Source of the DNA: Hermodice carunculata
Taxonomy: Eukaryota > Annelida > Polychaeta > Eunicida > Amphinomidae
Assembly (NCBI GenBank): GCA_964020975.1
Contig: OZ026619.1
Location: forward strand, 7,653,678 to 7,717,677
Reading direction: 5' to 3'
Length of the DNA: 64,000 nt
Position 1 is the first letter of the stretch. Each line of letters starts with the position of its first letter. This document shows positions 34,181 to 47,714 of the stretch, piece by piece. A program made the translations under genes and the position numbers. The notes beneath the pieces are model-generated. The model saw nothing but the letters and a program-made list of their open reading frames with translations, did no database searches and had not been told where the DNA came from.

Positions 34181-36290
34181 GCCTAACACATATTTGGTGT
34201 ATATTTTTTGATTATGTTTACATTCATCACCACAATAATGAATTTAATGTCTTTTGATATATATAATGGTAGTTCAATAATTACCACCAGTGGTACCACC
34301 ACGACTCCACATCCAAAAGACATTTGTCTGTATAAATTTTCTCCACTGCAATATGGATGTGTGTTCACAATTTCAGATGTTATGCCCCTCACAAGAAAAT
34401 AATCTCCTGAAATTTATTCCCTCTGTGACCTTGAGAAAGTAAGTGAAGGTCACCCATATTATGTAATACTAAACTTCCGCACACAATACACATTTCTGTA
34501 CATTTGGTGTAATTAGTCTCATAATGTCTGAAGCTAGTGAATTTCCTAAATTTTAAAAACTAATAAGTCATTTTATCTGTCAACCTGTAGGTGGGACTAA
34601 TAGATTACTCAGATTAAACATAATTACCTGCAAAATATTTCCAACAAATTTCATGCTCCAGAGCATTTTCTTTGTCTTTTTTTTCACTTTTGGGCCCCTG
34701 TGCTACCTAATCCACCAGGTAGCCTCACCAATAACGAAACGAACCCAGATTATTATTCATACAATGTGTCCAAAAATTCAAATTGCTAACATAAAAAGTG
34801 TAGATATTTTTGAGTTGACAAGCAAAGGTTTATGAGTGGATGGATGGGCATGAGTGATCGCATAAGGTCTGTGACCTATGGTCAGCAGAGCTAATAAACC
34901 AGAGTTCATGGGTCTAGTGCTCTGCTGACTTGTGTATTGCAATGATATTAAGACTGGAAACATAACACGAGCAGGTTGAGAAAACATATTTGTTTTTTGT
35001 TTGATGGGGAATGCAAAGTTCAAGTGAAATATTGATGGTAGATTCTCTGCTCCTCTTACGTACATCTATAAGCCTACAATCACCAAATCATTTCTCTCAA
35101 CTTTACAAGCCTGGTGACCTATAAATACTAGGTCACAGTCATCCATATAATCAATATTCAATAGAATAGGGCTGGACATAATGTAGATAAGCTATCAATT
35201 TGTAATGTATTGCTTAATTATCTTTCAATGTTTTGGATTTTATCTTGTTCAATGTACTTTGACTCATCATGTCGGGCAAATTGTAGCTGGCACCACTACT
35301 ATCTCCATCAATCACGATTTTGACCTCCACAGTGGCACTAAATTTCATAATGATCCAGTAAAAACTAGAAATGGTTTAAAATTTCATAATGATCCTGAAA
35401 AAATTAAGAGATGACAGAGACTTCAAAAGATTTTCAAATTTGGACCCCTCAATCCCAATTGTCCAAGTGACTTTCACCTTCAGCTCGGATTAAAAAGTAT
35501 TTCATTCAAAATGTACACCCCATCTCCAGCTTTCCATACACGGTCTGTCCGTTTGAATCAGGTTATAACTTTTCAAGTCACTAAAGAAAAACAACAAACG
35601 TGGACAAGTGCCAAACCCCATAGTTATTGGGGTCACGTTGAGTCAAAAAGTAGGTCTCTATGTAGAGTTTTGTGTAGAATGTACTCAAGTGCCACTTTGA
35701 TCCAGGGGCTCAATTCTCTTTGCCATTGATGTTCAAGCTATAACCTGTCATTATAAAATCAACGCTTTCAACTTTACAGGCCAGGTGACCTAACAAAATA
35801 AGTGAAGGTCATGGATATAATATAACATATTAGCATTGGACATGATTTATATATCCAATAAATTTGGCATGTCTAACTCCGTTACTTTTTCGAGATGTGG
35901 AATTTTATTTCTTTTAACACATTTTGCGTCAAATTATAGGTGGCGCTACTAGTATCATACACAACCGAGAATTTGACCTCCCCCACAATCCCACTAAATT
36001 TCATGATGTATAAAAAATTAGGGATGCTAGGGGTGGTTACAGAATTTTTCGTTAAATAATATATTACCAGTACATTATGCTTTAGGGGGCGCCATCAATA
36101 ATGAAAATAACCGAGATTTTCATACCCCTGATAGGTGCTGAAAGTTGTATGTCGCTAACTTGAAAACTGTGGACTGTATTATGTTCACACCAAGCAAAAG
36201 TTTACAGACGGACATACGGACAAACATGAGTGATCGTATAAAAACTCTAAGACCTTCTGTCAGCAGAGCCAAAACTCATAAAAAATTGCA
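34181..36290. repeat. decayed repeat family with GTCAGCAGAGC 3' ends
   Basis: Two copies end alike: 34,840-34,900 (GGGCATGAGTGATCGCATAA ... GTCAGCAGAGCTAATAAA) and 36,215-36,280 (AACATGAGTGATCGTATAAA ... GTCAGCAGAGCCAAAA). Upstream parts share GTGACCT..AGTGAAGGTCA..ATAAT segments (34,430; 35,110; 35,780). No coding sequence is seen. The copies are non-coding and heavily diverged. Confidence 0.6.
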
Positions 36291-37420
36291 GCACCACCTG
36301 TTCAATTGATTAAGGTGTAGGGGTGCCAAGATGTCCTCCTATGCAGTACAGAGGTAGTTTATAGCCAAGCTGGTTCAGAGAAGATGTACGAAGATCCCTA
36401 AATTATGAACTAAAAACTTTTGGTCATTTGAAAATAAACACTTATCGAAGGTATACACCCATAAATGTTTGAAGTGGATCTGGCCAACGGGATTGGAGAA
36501 GTCAAAATATAAATAACACACACTTGCACGTTTGTCGATGTTACTCAGCATTCAACACGTGTGGGTTGCCATCAGAATATGCATAATGTGCACCTGAACG
36601 AATTACGTCAAAGTCACGTAAAAACTTGTAGATGGGGCTTAAGACAACAGATAGGTACCCAATTTTCTCAAAAACACCTCATAAACCACGATTTTGATCT
36701 TTGCCATAACTTCGCAGGTTCGCGAGATAGAATGAAGCATAGAAGGCTCAAGATTTGCCCTTTAATGCCATGAACAGCTAAGATCCACATGTATACTGTT
36801 TGCAAACGTTTCCCACTTTAGCTCAACTTTATCTTAAAATAGGAACATGTGGCAGTCCTTTCCAGAAAAATGAAAAATCAGACGTGCATTGCGTACTTCA
36901 TCCGGTTTTATCGCGCACGCTATTTTACACTCCATGGTATATGGCAACGCAGGAACAGTGGAGCCATCCTTCGTGTGTGTCTTTTGCAAAATACTTGCAC
37001 CAACATCATTTAGCAGAAGTTTAGTAACAAGTCTTTCACCATAGACATGATGGCAGCCAGAACAAAGGAAATACAAATGTATTCACATCTGTTTTTTTGT
37101 TTGTTTTATGATAAGATGTACCGTTTTTTTTTCTTCTGAAGATGAGCAAGGTTTTGTAATTATGAATATACATATTAATGGCATACAATGGCGCTATCAG
37201 AAAAAGGAGCAAAAAGAACAATACCTTTGCCTGATTGGTATGTTAAAATTTAAGTTTTTATAATTACGGACATATGCCCCGTGTGCTTTGATTTTATTTA
37301 AATAGAAAAACGTGGCAGACCGTCACAAGTTTTCTTTTTGGGAAAGTATGACTCAAGGCACAATGTGCGTTAAATGCGGTCAGTAAAGCTATTGATCTTT
37401 TATCATGTTCGGCTCTGTTC
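36291..37420. other. intron; a repeat copy and an unassigned open frame
   Basis: 36,291-36,500 (TTCAATTGATTAAGGTGTAGG) belongs to the family at 40.8-42.1 kb. An 80-codon minus frame at 36,834-37,076 has plausible composition but no flanking evidence of an exon. Confidence 0.4.
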
Positions 37421-37424
37421 TGCT

Positions 37425-38095
37425 TTCGTGAGTCCCCAATATAACCTAAACTTTCACACTGCGACAAAATGTTCATATTTTTTACAAAAAGAGTTTTTTT
37501 TTTTTTTAAAAGGTACTTTACGTAACATCATCAATGATTTCCAGACTAGCACGACATACTCCACGGAGCGCGCGACATATGCCGAAAATGAACATCATAT
37601 ACAACATTTGCGATATTGTACGTGTTTTATTTGTCTGTATGATGTGTATGTATGTCTTTTGACGACACCATGTAAATGGTATATGTCAATAAAGTTATTT
37701 CATGTATATCTGGTCAGTTTCTGGCAAATTTAATGCGATAGAACGTTAATAGCGGATACATGGACTCTGAGGGCTGTCATGATTAGTATAGTCCTGACCT
37801 ATTAAGTCCAGTGTGACACAAGTATTTTTTGTGAACAAATATATGCTCATGTATGGCAATACATGTACAGGAAAACTTCTTTAGCTGAAATTGAAGTAAC
37901 GTTCAACAAAATTGTAAACATTAGAAAAAAATACTTCGGGCCTTATTTTCGGCGTAATTCTATTTTTCTGAGTCCACAATGACCTAAACATTCTCTTTGC
38001 GGCAAAATATTTATGTATTGCAATTTTTTTTTTTTATTAGGCTCTTCCTAATATGCGCGATACATGCCAAAATGAACAGCATAATATCGTGCACC
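37425..38095. repeat. diverged duplication, copies about 540 bp apart
   Basis: 37,425-37,600 and 37,968-38,095 share GAGTCC-CAAT, AACCTAAAC-TTC, GCGRCAAAATRTT, a T-rich run, then GCGCGAYACATGCC and AAAATGAACA. They are about 75% alike by eye. Confidence 0.65.
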
Positions 38096-38559
38096 CCATA
38101 ACAAGTCAGCGAAAGGACGTTTTTTCACGATTATGGTTTAACCAGTTTCTTCACCACTCGTTGGCGTTTTTAAGGTTGCATCAGTGCAGTTGAGCGAAAA
38201 GTGTCTGTTCTGAAACTATAAAAAGGGAAATATAGATCAGTTGGGGCGCGGCATTGGCCGCTTTTACCCTACAAATACCTGGTGAAGACAGACTTCAAAT
38301 GATGAGAAGTGCATTGATTATGGATTGACTGAAACGTGACCTTATTTCTGTGCACCGCTGGTGATCTGGGGCTAAATTTCCTACGGATACAAATGCTCCC
38401 AGTTACATGGGGTTATAGGTTCAAAGTGTTGGAAAATTTTCTCGTCTACAGTACATTCACTTTAATGATAATAATTTGATTGTGCTGGAAAGATTTCCAT
38501 TTGATATTAAACTGTTAATTATTCCAGCATTTTTCGTCATGAAATCATATAAATCATAC

Positions 38560-38748
38560 CTTGGCAGTCGGACACCGCCTCACTCCACTTCCCCGTATGT
38601 GTACATTGTATCACCTTTTTCGTCGTCCCGTCTGCAAACTTCCACCCATTAGGACACTTGAGGTGGACAGCGCTGCCCAGCGGCACATGTGTTGACTGCC
38701 GCAAGGACTCGAATGTGGCGTTGGTTGCCGGTATGATACAGTACTTTG
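38560..38748 (-). CDS. CCP/sushi module exon (6th canonical)
   Basis: The acceptor TCTACCCTGGCAG and donor GTATGA enclose 63 codons, phase 1-1. It reads KYCIIPATNATFES ... VHLKCPNGWKFAD ... VIQCTHTGKWSE ... SDCQ. Four cysteines and Trp are present; the sequon is NAT. It lies only 275 bp from the exon at 39,024, the shortest intron between two modules here. Confidence 0.9.
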
Positions 38749-39023
38749 CTGCCAGGGTAGAACATAGATTACGTATCATTATTGGGGAGGGCTTTTTTGA
38801 AGTGACCGTTATAATGATTAAGCACACTGATAACCAGACGTTACCAAAAATGTCACTAAAGTACCCTCCTCTTTTACAGTTTGCTTTTCAACGTACTTTG
38901 TTGGTTTTCTTTATAAGGTATGGACTGACTAAATATTTAACAATCCATACAAGTTTCAATAGATGTATTGTTCACCTAAACTAATACCACCATAAGAGGC
39001 AAGGTCGAGAAATCGGTTCCTAC

Positions 39024-39206
39024 CTTTACAGTTTGGTATAGGAGAACTCCAGTGACCAGTGACTAAACATTCAATGGACTTCAGCGTGGAACCGTCCGGA
39101 AATGCAAAATGAGCAGCGCATGATAAAGTGACAACACTGTGAAAGACATTGTCTTCAGTGTCACGAAGCGTGCCGATGGGTAGTGTGAAGCTGGGACATC
39201 GCATGG
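39024..39206 (-). CDS. CCP/sushi module exon (5th canonical), acceptor fused to a microsatellite
   Basis: The donor is GTAGGA; there are 61 codons, phase 1-1. It reads MRCPSFTLPIG ... VTLSCAAHFAFPD ... SIECLVTGHWSS ... PNCK. Four cysteines and Trp are present and there is no sequon. The acceptor is the CAG that directly follows a (TAT)n run, so the pyrimidine tract consists of microsatellite DNA that appears to be the tail of a LINE. The exon is intact. Confidence 0.88.
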
Positions 39207-39598
<392 letters not shown>

Positions 39599-40110
39599 AT
39601 ACATTCTTTATTGCCTCCAATATTGGAGTGATACAGAACAGATACATCAGGAAAAAGGAGGCATTCACATAGCTATATGTATATCACAATGCACAAGGAA
39701 ATTAAATTGAAAAAAAATGAAACATGTTGGAATGTACATACAATAGGGAGCAGAAAAAAGACTGAGAAAATTAATTAAAAAACCACTATCTGTAACTCTG
39801 ACCTTATACATATATGCAATCGTAATACAACTAATTTCCATTATTTTCTTTCTAAATGCCGAATCCATATTCTCATACAGTCGTCCAAATAAAACTACCA
39901 ATTTAGTTTTAGTTTCCAGCGCAGAACAAGGAGGAAAAACACTGCAGACCTTTGCAATTAACCTCTGCCTTGAAAAATTTAACTTTTCACAGTCCAATAC
40001 AAAATGTTCTAAACCTTCAACATCACCACTGGTGCATAATGTACACAGCCTAGACGGGGTGGTAATTCCCGTAAATCATCCTACCTTTTCATTCAAGACA
40101 TGTTCAAAAA
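39599..40110 (-). mobile_element. 5'-truncated LINE fragment, C-terminal knuckle and 3' end
   Basis: On the minus strand the frame reads TPSRLCTLCTSGDVEGLEHF followed by VLDCEKLNFSRQ. This is the C-x2-C ... H-x4-C knuckle that ends ORF2 of many LINEs. About 90 more codons and a 3' end with CAATAAAGAATG follow, running directly into a TTG/TTA tail. Only the last 0.5 kb is present, as usual for truncated insertions. The clade is not determined; it differs from the copy at 12-13 kb. Confidence 0.75.
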
Positions 40111-40148
40111 ATAGTAATTTCTTCATTATTATAATACATCCAAGATGA

Positions 40149-40265
<117 letters not shown>

Positions 40266-40584
40266 ACAATAAGTTTTTCAACAAGAAACCCCTATAGAAT
40301 TTACCAAACATATTGAAGGGAGGAAGGCATTATTTTTAAAAATTAAAATATTTCCGTTTTTCAACGCCCCAACATACTTCAGGAAGGAAAAGAAGCCCCT
40401 CACTCGTTCAACATTGAACATGTGTTGGTGGATAAATGTGGAAAGGTTGGTTGTTTTATTATGCCAGAGTTTGTTTTTCCTCCTTTAGGATAACGCAGTG
40501 GTTCATATATGCTGCTGACGCGACGTTCTGGTGCAACCTTGTGAGCGGGACAGAGGAGGAGGCAAAGTGCAGTGTTGCCAAAGC

Positions 40585-42120
40585 TCCCAGATTACGGGGG
40601 GGGGGGGGGGGCTCCCTGAATTTTGTGCTGAAAATTGCAGAAAAATTCTAGAATTTTGACAATTTTCAGCTACCTTCTTGAATTTCATCAATTATTTCCT
40701 TCCATATTTGATATTAATTTATCAATCTCCCGGAATTTTAAATTCCATCTCCCGGATTTTAAGTCTGACGGGTTGGCAACACTGAAAGTGCAGGGCAATG
40801 GAACATGACTATAAGAAGAAACTTGATACACACCCACCAAAATAGACCTCAGCCAAGTTTGAAGTGAATGTGGCTAACAGTTTTGGATAAGTCAAAAAAC
40901 GGGAATTACCATTGCATACACCATTGACCTACAAAGTAATCAATAGGAATGTGTACATAGACAGATAAGTGCCCAAATTGCAAAATTTGATACAATTTAG
41001 AGATCCATAGCAACACCACCTAGTGGACAACTTTATATAAACCTTCCACAAGGAACATTAATACCAAGTATCAGCACAATCTAAAAGATGGTCGTAGAAA
41101 GGAAGTCCAAAATAGCGAAAACATAGAAAAAATTAATGAAAATGTACAAAAAAAAAAAAAAAAAAAAAAAAAAAATAGCAGCGCCCTTTCTTCAACATAT
41201 TAAGGTCTAGGGATCCCCAGAAGTGTACCTATGCAATTCAAAGCAATTGGCAAAGCAGTTACAGGGAATTTGCTTTAAAGATCTGACCGAAATATCAAAA
41301 AAAAATCATAACAAATCCAAAAATTACTGAGGCTTGATTATTTGAAGACACTTGGTACAAACCCATCCAAGGTACATTCCCACCAATTTTGAAGTGAAGC
41401 TGCCTAGTGGTTTTGGAGAAGAAATAAAAAAGGTCACTGACTATTATAAACCCATTGACTTACATAGCATGCAGGAATGTGTACATTAATCAATAATTTC
41501 TCAACCAGAAGACAAATCGTAAAAAATAAGGAAATAACAGCAATGCCACCTGGTGTACACGTTTCTTTTACACTTTGACAAGGAGCATTTCAACCGACCA
41601 AGTTCCAGCATGAGTGGTAAGATGATTTGGGAAAAGATCTTGAAAATAGCAAAACCACAGAAAAATTAATGAAATAATAGAAACAAATGCAGGGCCACCT
41701 CTTGAACAAATTGAAGCCTACGGATCCCCAGAGGTGTTCCTACATAACTTCGAAGCAATTGGTCAAGCAGTTTCAGAGATTTTTTAAAAGAATTGACCCA
41801 AAATTGAAAACAAAAATCATAAAAAATAAAAAAATTGTTTGAGCTTTCCGATTTGAATAAACGTGGAAGACCCACCCAAGGTACATTTCCACCAAATTTC
41901 AAGTCAATCTGCCCAGTGGTTTGGTAGAAGTGGAAAGTGTGAATTGTTGATGCCGGATAATGCCACATAAAACACCATAGATAAAGATAAAGCTCAGCTA
42001 CTGACAAACCAACTGAGCTCAAAAAAAGGATGTAAATCTGGCTGACGGCTTTACGGCTATGGAGAACTTCAATATGTGAGTTACCATTGCAATGTCAATT
42101 TACTTTCATGGAAATATATG
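40585..42120. repeat. diverged units of about 500 bp
   Basis: Similar landmarks recur at 41,185 and 41,690 (GCC-CCTCTTGAACAAATTGAAG, GGATCCCCAGAGGTG, TTCAAAGCAATTGG, AAGCAGTTTCAGAGA), at 40,830, 41,360 and 41,870 (CACCAAATTTCAAGTSAATCTG) and at 44,440. A poly-A run lies at 41,147-41,175 and a poly-G run at 40,598-40,611. It is non-coding. Confidence 0.6.
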
Positions 42121-42297
42121 CATTACTTACAGATACTGAAATTAAAAAAAAATAAATAAAAAGATAAAAAATAAAAATCAGCGATCCAGAATAACACCAC
42201 ATAATCAAACATGTGTTACCTCGGCTGCCAATTGCTAGTTGCCAATTGCCAATTCTAGAGGGACCATTCATCATTTACCAATATTTTCTTTTCCTGG

Positions 42298-44190
42298 CTT
42301 TGTTCCAAACATCAATTCATCTTGTATGTGTTAAAATCAATTAAATTCCCAATTTCGATGCCAGATCTTGTTTAAAAAACAGTTGGTCTAGATGACATCA
42401 TCTCTACCCCTGAAGCAAACTTTCTATATCTGTAGCACATATTATGTATATAAATGTTTAGTACATTGTTTAGATAAGTAACACCCATCATTTCTCCCAG
42501 CTGCCAGTTCTCAGCCAGCTGCCCGTTCAATCATAGCTGCCGCTTTGTTTGCCCAGCTGCCGGTTTTAGTCTAGCTGCCTGTTCTCAGCCAGCTATCAGT
42601 TCTACCATAGCTTGCATTTTCCATGCCCAGCTGCCAGTGTAGTCCAGCTGTCAGTTCTCAGCCAGCTGCCTGTTCCATCATAGCGGCCACTTTCCATGCC
42701 CAGCTGCCAGTTTCACTGTATCTGCCTGTTCTGAGCCACCAGTTTGGTGTACAGCTGCCAGTTCTATGCCCAGTTAGTAATTCTATTCCAGCATCCATTT
42801 TTGCCCCTGGTCGCCAGTTCTATCCTAGCTACCCGTTGGCCATCCAGCTGCCAGTTTGTACATTTGGCTGCCAGTTTTCCTCAACTGCCAGTTCTGCTCC
42901 TAGTTGCCAGTTCACCCACTAATCTGTTCAGCTGCCACTTCTTACATAGCTCCAAATTCTTCAACCAGCTACCAGTTATGTTCCATCCGCCAGTTTTCCT
43001 CAAAGTTGCAAGTTCTCTTCCAGATAAAGGTCTTTTGTTACTGCCACTTCTACGTCAAGTTGTCTGTTCTGTGTCAGCTGCCAGTTCCCCATCTAGCAGA
43101 GCGGGAGAAGTGGCAGCTACGATTGAACCGGCAGCTGGGAGAACTCACCGGTGGAGTAGAACTAGAAGCTAGGAAGAGAACTGACAGCTGGCTCAGAGCT
43201 GCCAGCTGGACCGGGAAAACAGTAGAACTGGCAGCCAATTTAGAACTGGCTTTTGGCTGGCGATCTGGTAGCCGGGGTAAAACTGGCCACTGAGAAAGGA
43301 AAATGGCAACTATGATAGAACTTGCAGCTGGCTGAGAACTTGGACCTGGACTTAAACTGGCAGATGGGGATAGAACTGGCAGCTTAATTTTTCATTAAGC
43401 CATTTCCCAGTAAATAATATTTCAATATCCCAATTCCCAGGAAATAAATGAGTCCCTTTCCTATTTCCCATAAATACCAATGCTCCCCCTCATAGAATTG
43501 GCAGCGGACTCAGAACTGGCATCTGGACTGCGAACTAGCAGCTGGATGGAAAACTGGCAGCTTGACTACACTGGTAGGTGGGCAAGGAAAAAGCCAGCTA
43601 TAATAGCTGGCTGAGAACAGGCAGCTGGACTAAAACTGACAGATAGGCAGACAAAGTGGCAGCCATGATTGAATTGGCAGCTGGATGGAGAACTGGCAGC
43701 AGTCTGAGAACTGGTACATGCACTAAGATTGGCAGCTGGGCATGGAAATGGCAGCTATACTAGAACTGGGGGCTGGCTGAAAACTGGCAGCTGGGCACCG
43801 AAAGTGGCTGCTAGGCATGGCAAATAGCACCTATAATAGGACTTGCAGTTGGCTGAGAACAAGCAGCTGGAGGGAAACTGTCAGCAGGGCATGGAAACTG
43901 GCAGCTATGGTGCAATGGGCAGCTGGCTGAGAATTGGAAACTGGATGCAGAACTGGCAGCTGGACTGAGAATTGGCAGTTGGGAGAAATGATGGATGTTA
44001 CTTTACCAAAATAATGTACAAAACACTTATACACATATTATGTGCTGCAGATATAGAAAGTCTACTTCAGAGGGGTAGGCATGATGTTAATCTCGACCAA
44101 CTATTATTAGTAAACAAGCTCTGGCATCGAAATTAGGAGTCTTATTGACTTTAACACATACAAGACAAAATGATTTTTGGAACAACATTT
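42298..44190. mobile_element. 1.9-kb fold-back element with mirrored minisatellite arms
   Basis: 42,300-42,495 is mirrored by 43,985-44,190: TGTTCCAAA, CTTGTATGTGTTAAA, AATTTCGATGCCAG, AACAGTTGGTC, CTACCCCTGAAG, CTTTCTATATCTG and CATCATTTCTCCCA occur in order on opposite strands. Inside, 42,496-43,093 is a degenerate repeat of about 30 bp around CAGCTGCCAGTTCT, and 43,100-43,985 holds the same repeat reversed (AGAACTGGCAGCTG). The turn is near 43,095. The right arm is interrupted at 43,385-43,495. No transposase is seen. The structure is that of fold-back elements, whose long inverted ends are made of tandem repeats. Confidence 0.85.
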
Positions 44191-44399
44191 GTTTCATCTA
44201 CCCGGGTAAAAGATTGTACACAGCCCTCCCCCCCCCCCCATGAAGAGCTGGGTGGGGGGTGGGGGGGGTGCCAGGGAGTCTCAGTACTGCCAACATAACG
44301 GACGTCAGAATCAATAAGCTTGTTTGACCTTACCACAAAGTACACTCCCATCAAATTTCAGCATAACCAAAGTGAAGAGGTTGAAAACAAACACACAAA

Positions 44400-45230
44400 A
44401 ATCATAACAATAAAGAAAAAACCTTAGTGCCACACTTAATTCAGCCGCAGAGGTACCCACAACCACAAGAGTTCCTATGCAACTTCATAGGAATTGGCCC
44501 AGTGGTTTTGTAGACGATGATTTACAAAGATCCCCCTCGCCAAAGAGAAACAATGCGTCAAAAAATCTACAAATTTCTCGAGTGTGACAATTTTAACAAA
44601 CCGAGAAGCTACCTACCCAAGGTTGATCTCACCAATAGTGAAGTGAATCCAGCAGAGGGTTACGAGATGAAGTCAAAAATGTGAATTTCTATCGCAATCT
44701 CCATTGACGTATATGGTAATCATCAGAAATCTATATATATAAAGTGATAAGTACCTGGATTCAAAACTTTTGTTAAAATTAAAGAACCTGGACCATCAGC
44801 ACTTTGTGAAGGACTTTGTCTGGCCCTTTTTTGCCGTACAAACCCACTAAGTTTCAGCTTAATAAGAGTGACAGTCTAAAAGAAGTCAAAAATACCACAA
44901 ACACACAAAACAATTCATAAAAATACAAAGACTAACAACCAAACCCGCAGTATTGTTTGTAGAAGAAATTTAAATTTATGGTTCTGAAGAAGTGTTCCTG
45001 TTTTTTTGAAACACCTACCATATATTTTTCACACAGCAGATTTTTTGGAGGTTTTGCCAGAAAAAAGCAAAATATTTCATAAAAACTTCAAAACCACTGA
45101 AGGGCACTAAACAAACTTGGTTGAGATCTGCCTGAGGGAGATTGTCAGCAAGTTTGAAGATGCTCCAACCATAGCTTATGGAGAAGTGAAAGGTCCTCTT
45201 GATTGACCATGTTCAAATTTGATACATGGG
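44400..45230. repeat. further copies of the 40.6-42.1 kb family
   Basis: AATTCAGCCGCAGAGGTACCC, TTCCTATGCAACTTCATAGG and AATTGGCCCAGTGGTTTTG follow the same order of landmarks as at 41.2 and 41.7 kb. Decayed and non-coding. Confidence 0.55.
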
Positions 45231-45551
45231 TGACACATGAGTTGTTCTCACCATACAGTGCGAATTTTAAAAAATGGATGTGAAAAAAAATACTTTTGTT
45301 CACATTCTTATTTTAAAAACTCACTGCGCCTTCAATCGTCGCTTTCTGTTCATTTCCAAGACCCACAAGGCGCAAAAGACTTGTGACGTCACAAACGCAA
45401 CACCGCTGGCTGAGAGGGAAGGCTCCGACCATGCTAGAGAGCAATGGCTGTCAAGTGTCACTTGGTTTAAACATATTTTATTCACCCTTTATCAACAAGA
45501 TTGTGTTCTTCTGACCAGAAATAATTATTTTCGTCCCTGTTCCCGCCTAGG

Positions 45552-45860
45552 ATGGGTTGGTGTGTTGCTGTTAATTGTAGCAATACAAGTTCTACAGCTT
45601 GTTTACATTCCCCCAAAGACCTGAAATTACGGAGTGGGTGGACACGCACAGTCAAGATTTACAGGGACAACTGACAAGGCCCTGGGAACCGATCTAACCT
45701 ATGGAGCGAACACTTTGTGGAAAGGGACTTTGATTTGTCAAATATTGCGATGTTTAGGATAGGTTTGGCAAGAAAAAGTTGGTGCCGTTGCCAAAAACGG
45801 TCCAATCACTGGCCAATGGCAGGATCCATGGAACTGGGCACATTAGGCGTTACTCATAAA
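45552..45860 (+). pseudogene. broken THAP zinc-finger domain
   Basis: After an acceptor-like CTGTTCCCGCCTAG, an ATG opens MGWCVAVNCSNTSSTAC, then HSPKDLKLRSGWTRTV, and later LWSEHFVERDFD. This follows the THAP layout: Cys-x4-Cys, FPKD-like segment, invariant Trp, then C-S-x-H-F. An in-frame TGA lies between the halves (after KIYRDN), and the third zinc ligand (Cys of CSEHF) is Trp here. THAP domains occur in P-element-type transposases and in host DNA-binding proteins; which source is unclear. It lies on the strand opposite to the CCP gene, in an intron. Confidence 0.65.
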
Positions 45861-47700
45861 ACCGGGAACAGGGATTATTTTTTTTATAGTATTTACAAAT
45901 TATTTTTCAGTATGATTCTGATTTCAAAGCTTGTATAACAGCAAAGTGTAGGTCTACTAATTCTAAGACTGCTACAATGTATCACATACATATCAGCTGA
46001 ATGTCAGAATGACAACGCTGGTCTAGGATGTTGTTACAAAGCAACATTGTAACAAAACCTCAGTGTGTTTAACCATTTTGATTCGATTGATGGAAAAAAT
46101 GGGTGGAAAACATTGACAAACAAGGACTGATCTTGTTCCATAACCAGGCCTAGGGTTGAACAGTCTATAATAGGTTGAGTTAGCTGGCCACTGCTATGTG
46201 TATGTCCAATAACTACTGTATATTGTGAGGTGCTTAATCCCATAACCAGATAACATTTGTTTGAATCTCTACCACCTTCACGCTTCATCTGCAAAGCTGC
46301 CAAGACCACTGGCCGGCTGGCCTTTCATCTTTTTCAGTCATGTGCCAGTGTTTGTGACAGTCCACCGCCAGCTCCCATTTATCGGGTGCACAAAATTCCA
46401 TCTCACTGTACCTTTGTGTTCATATGGAACCAGAAAATAAGTCCGCCACAGTGAAATATTTACCATTGTTATATAATGGATACGATCTGAAATGAAGGAT
46501 ATCATGAACACGCGTACTGATGACAATGTATATAGAAAGGTGAATCACTGCCCTCCAAGGGTCGTGAGGTTACTGTCGGGTAGGAGTTATACTGATATTG
46601 AAAGGTTTATTCATAAATGTAAACTTATGTTTAATCATCCATAGACCACACGTATGGGAAGGGAAAATTAACTGTTTGTTTAGACCTTTTTATACCATAG
46701 GCGTAGGCCGTAGCTGTTTCCGTAAATGTTAGAATTTAAAACACTACAAGGCCTGGCCCATCCTGACGCAAATTCCTATTTATTGCATTCATGCTTGTTC
46801 TTGTTAAATGGGATTTTATAAGTTTTGATAAGAAATATCTCTTTTGCAACGAAATTGTCATTGCCCAGACGGCAAGTTGGGAGCGTATGGCTGTAATACG
46901 GCTGCACTCCCTTCAGTACTGTGACCGTAGGGTTCTGGGCGTCTCCTAATGTGTGTAAGGCTGAATGATCTTTTCCTCTGCTGCTTCAGCTTTTCTTATA
47001 AATACTTCTTCATTGTCATCAGACCACGTGCATAAAAAAACTCAATTCATACTCTCCGGAATCACTATGCACTGTTGTATCTGCCACAACGCTCAGCAAA
47101 CTGAAGGTACTTTGGCTTAGAACACATACACCATGGTCAGCGAGTTGCGTTTGTGACGCCGGTAACACTTTCCCACATCGGGCCATGATCGGAAAAAAAT
47201 TCGCGCGCTTTCCTGTTGCAAATGTGATGCACTTTTAGACCTAAAAACACTATTCAAAAATGAAATTTAACATTTTGGCTTTCAGATATCATTTTTAACG
47301 ACCCAAAACATCAACTTTCTAATTTGTGGTATCCATTAAATCAATAGGATCTTTAATAATGTGAATAGATGACGGATGGACAGACGAAGGGTGATAGGTG
47401 ACTGACCATCCCACAAGCTCAGGTGACAGACAAGGCAGCTGGGCTAAAATGAGTTAAATGTTCAGTTTCTGTACACATAGAATTGTATAAAGAGGTGTCT
47501 TGTCATCTCATAAAAGAATTGCATTCTACACTCTATGCTTGCGAATCACTGATTGCAAATTAAGCTGTATTTGAATTATAGGGAGAAGGATGTGTGACAT
47601 GGTTTTGTCTTGTACACATGGAAAGTGGAAATGGGCATCAACGCATCTGTACAACAGCCTTTATTGAACAGGGAAAACTATATTCTATTTGAGCAAAAAA
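45861..47700. other. intron, nothing supported
   Basis: I find no exon, RNA gene or clear repeat. A 91-codon minus frame (46,034-46,309) has no family features. Confidence 0.4.
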
Positions 47701-47714
47701 TGCATATGATGCTC

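Noticed and set aside
36834-37076. 80-codon minus frame (YGERLVTKLLLNDVG ... MECKIACAIKPDE)
   Set aside because: Composition is protein-like, but there is no CCP pattern, no phase-1 splice pair at its ends and no family I recognise.
42623-43293. Frames of 99-142 codons rich in CQLPVL
   Set aside because: By-products of the CAGCTGCCAGTTCT minisatellite in the fold-back element.
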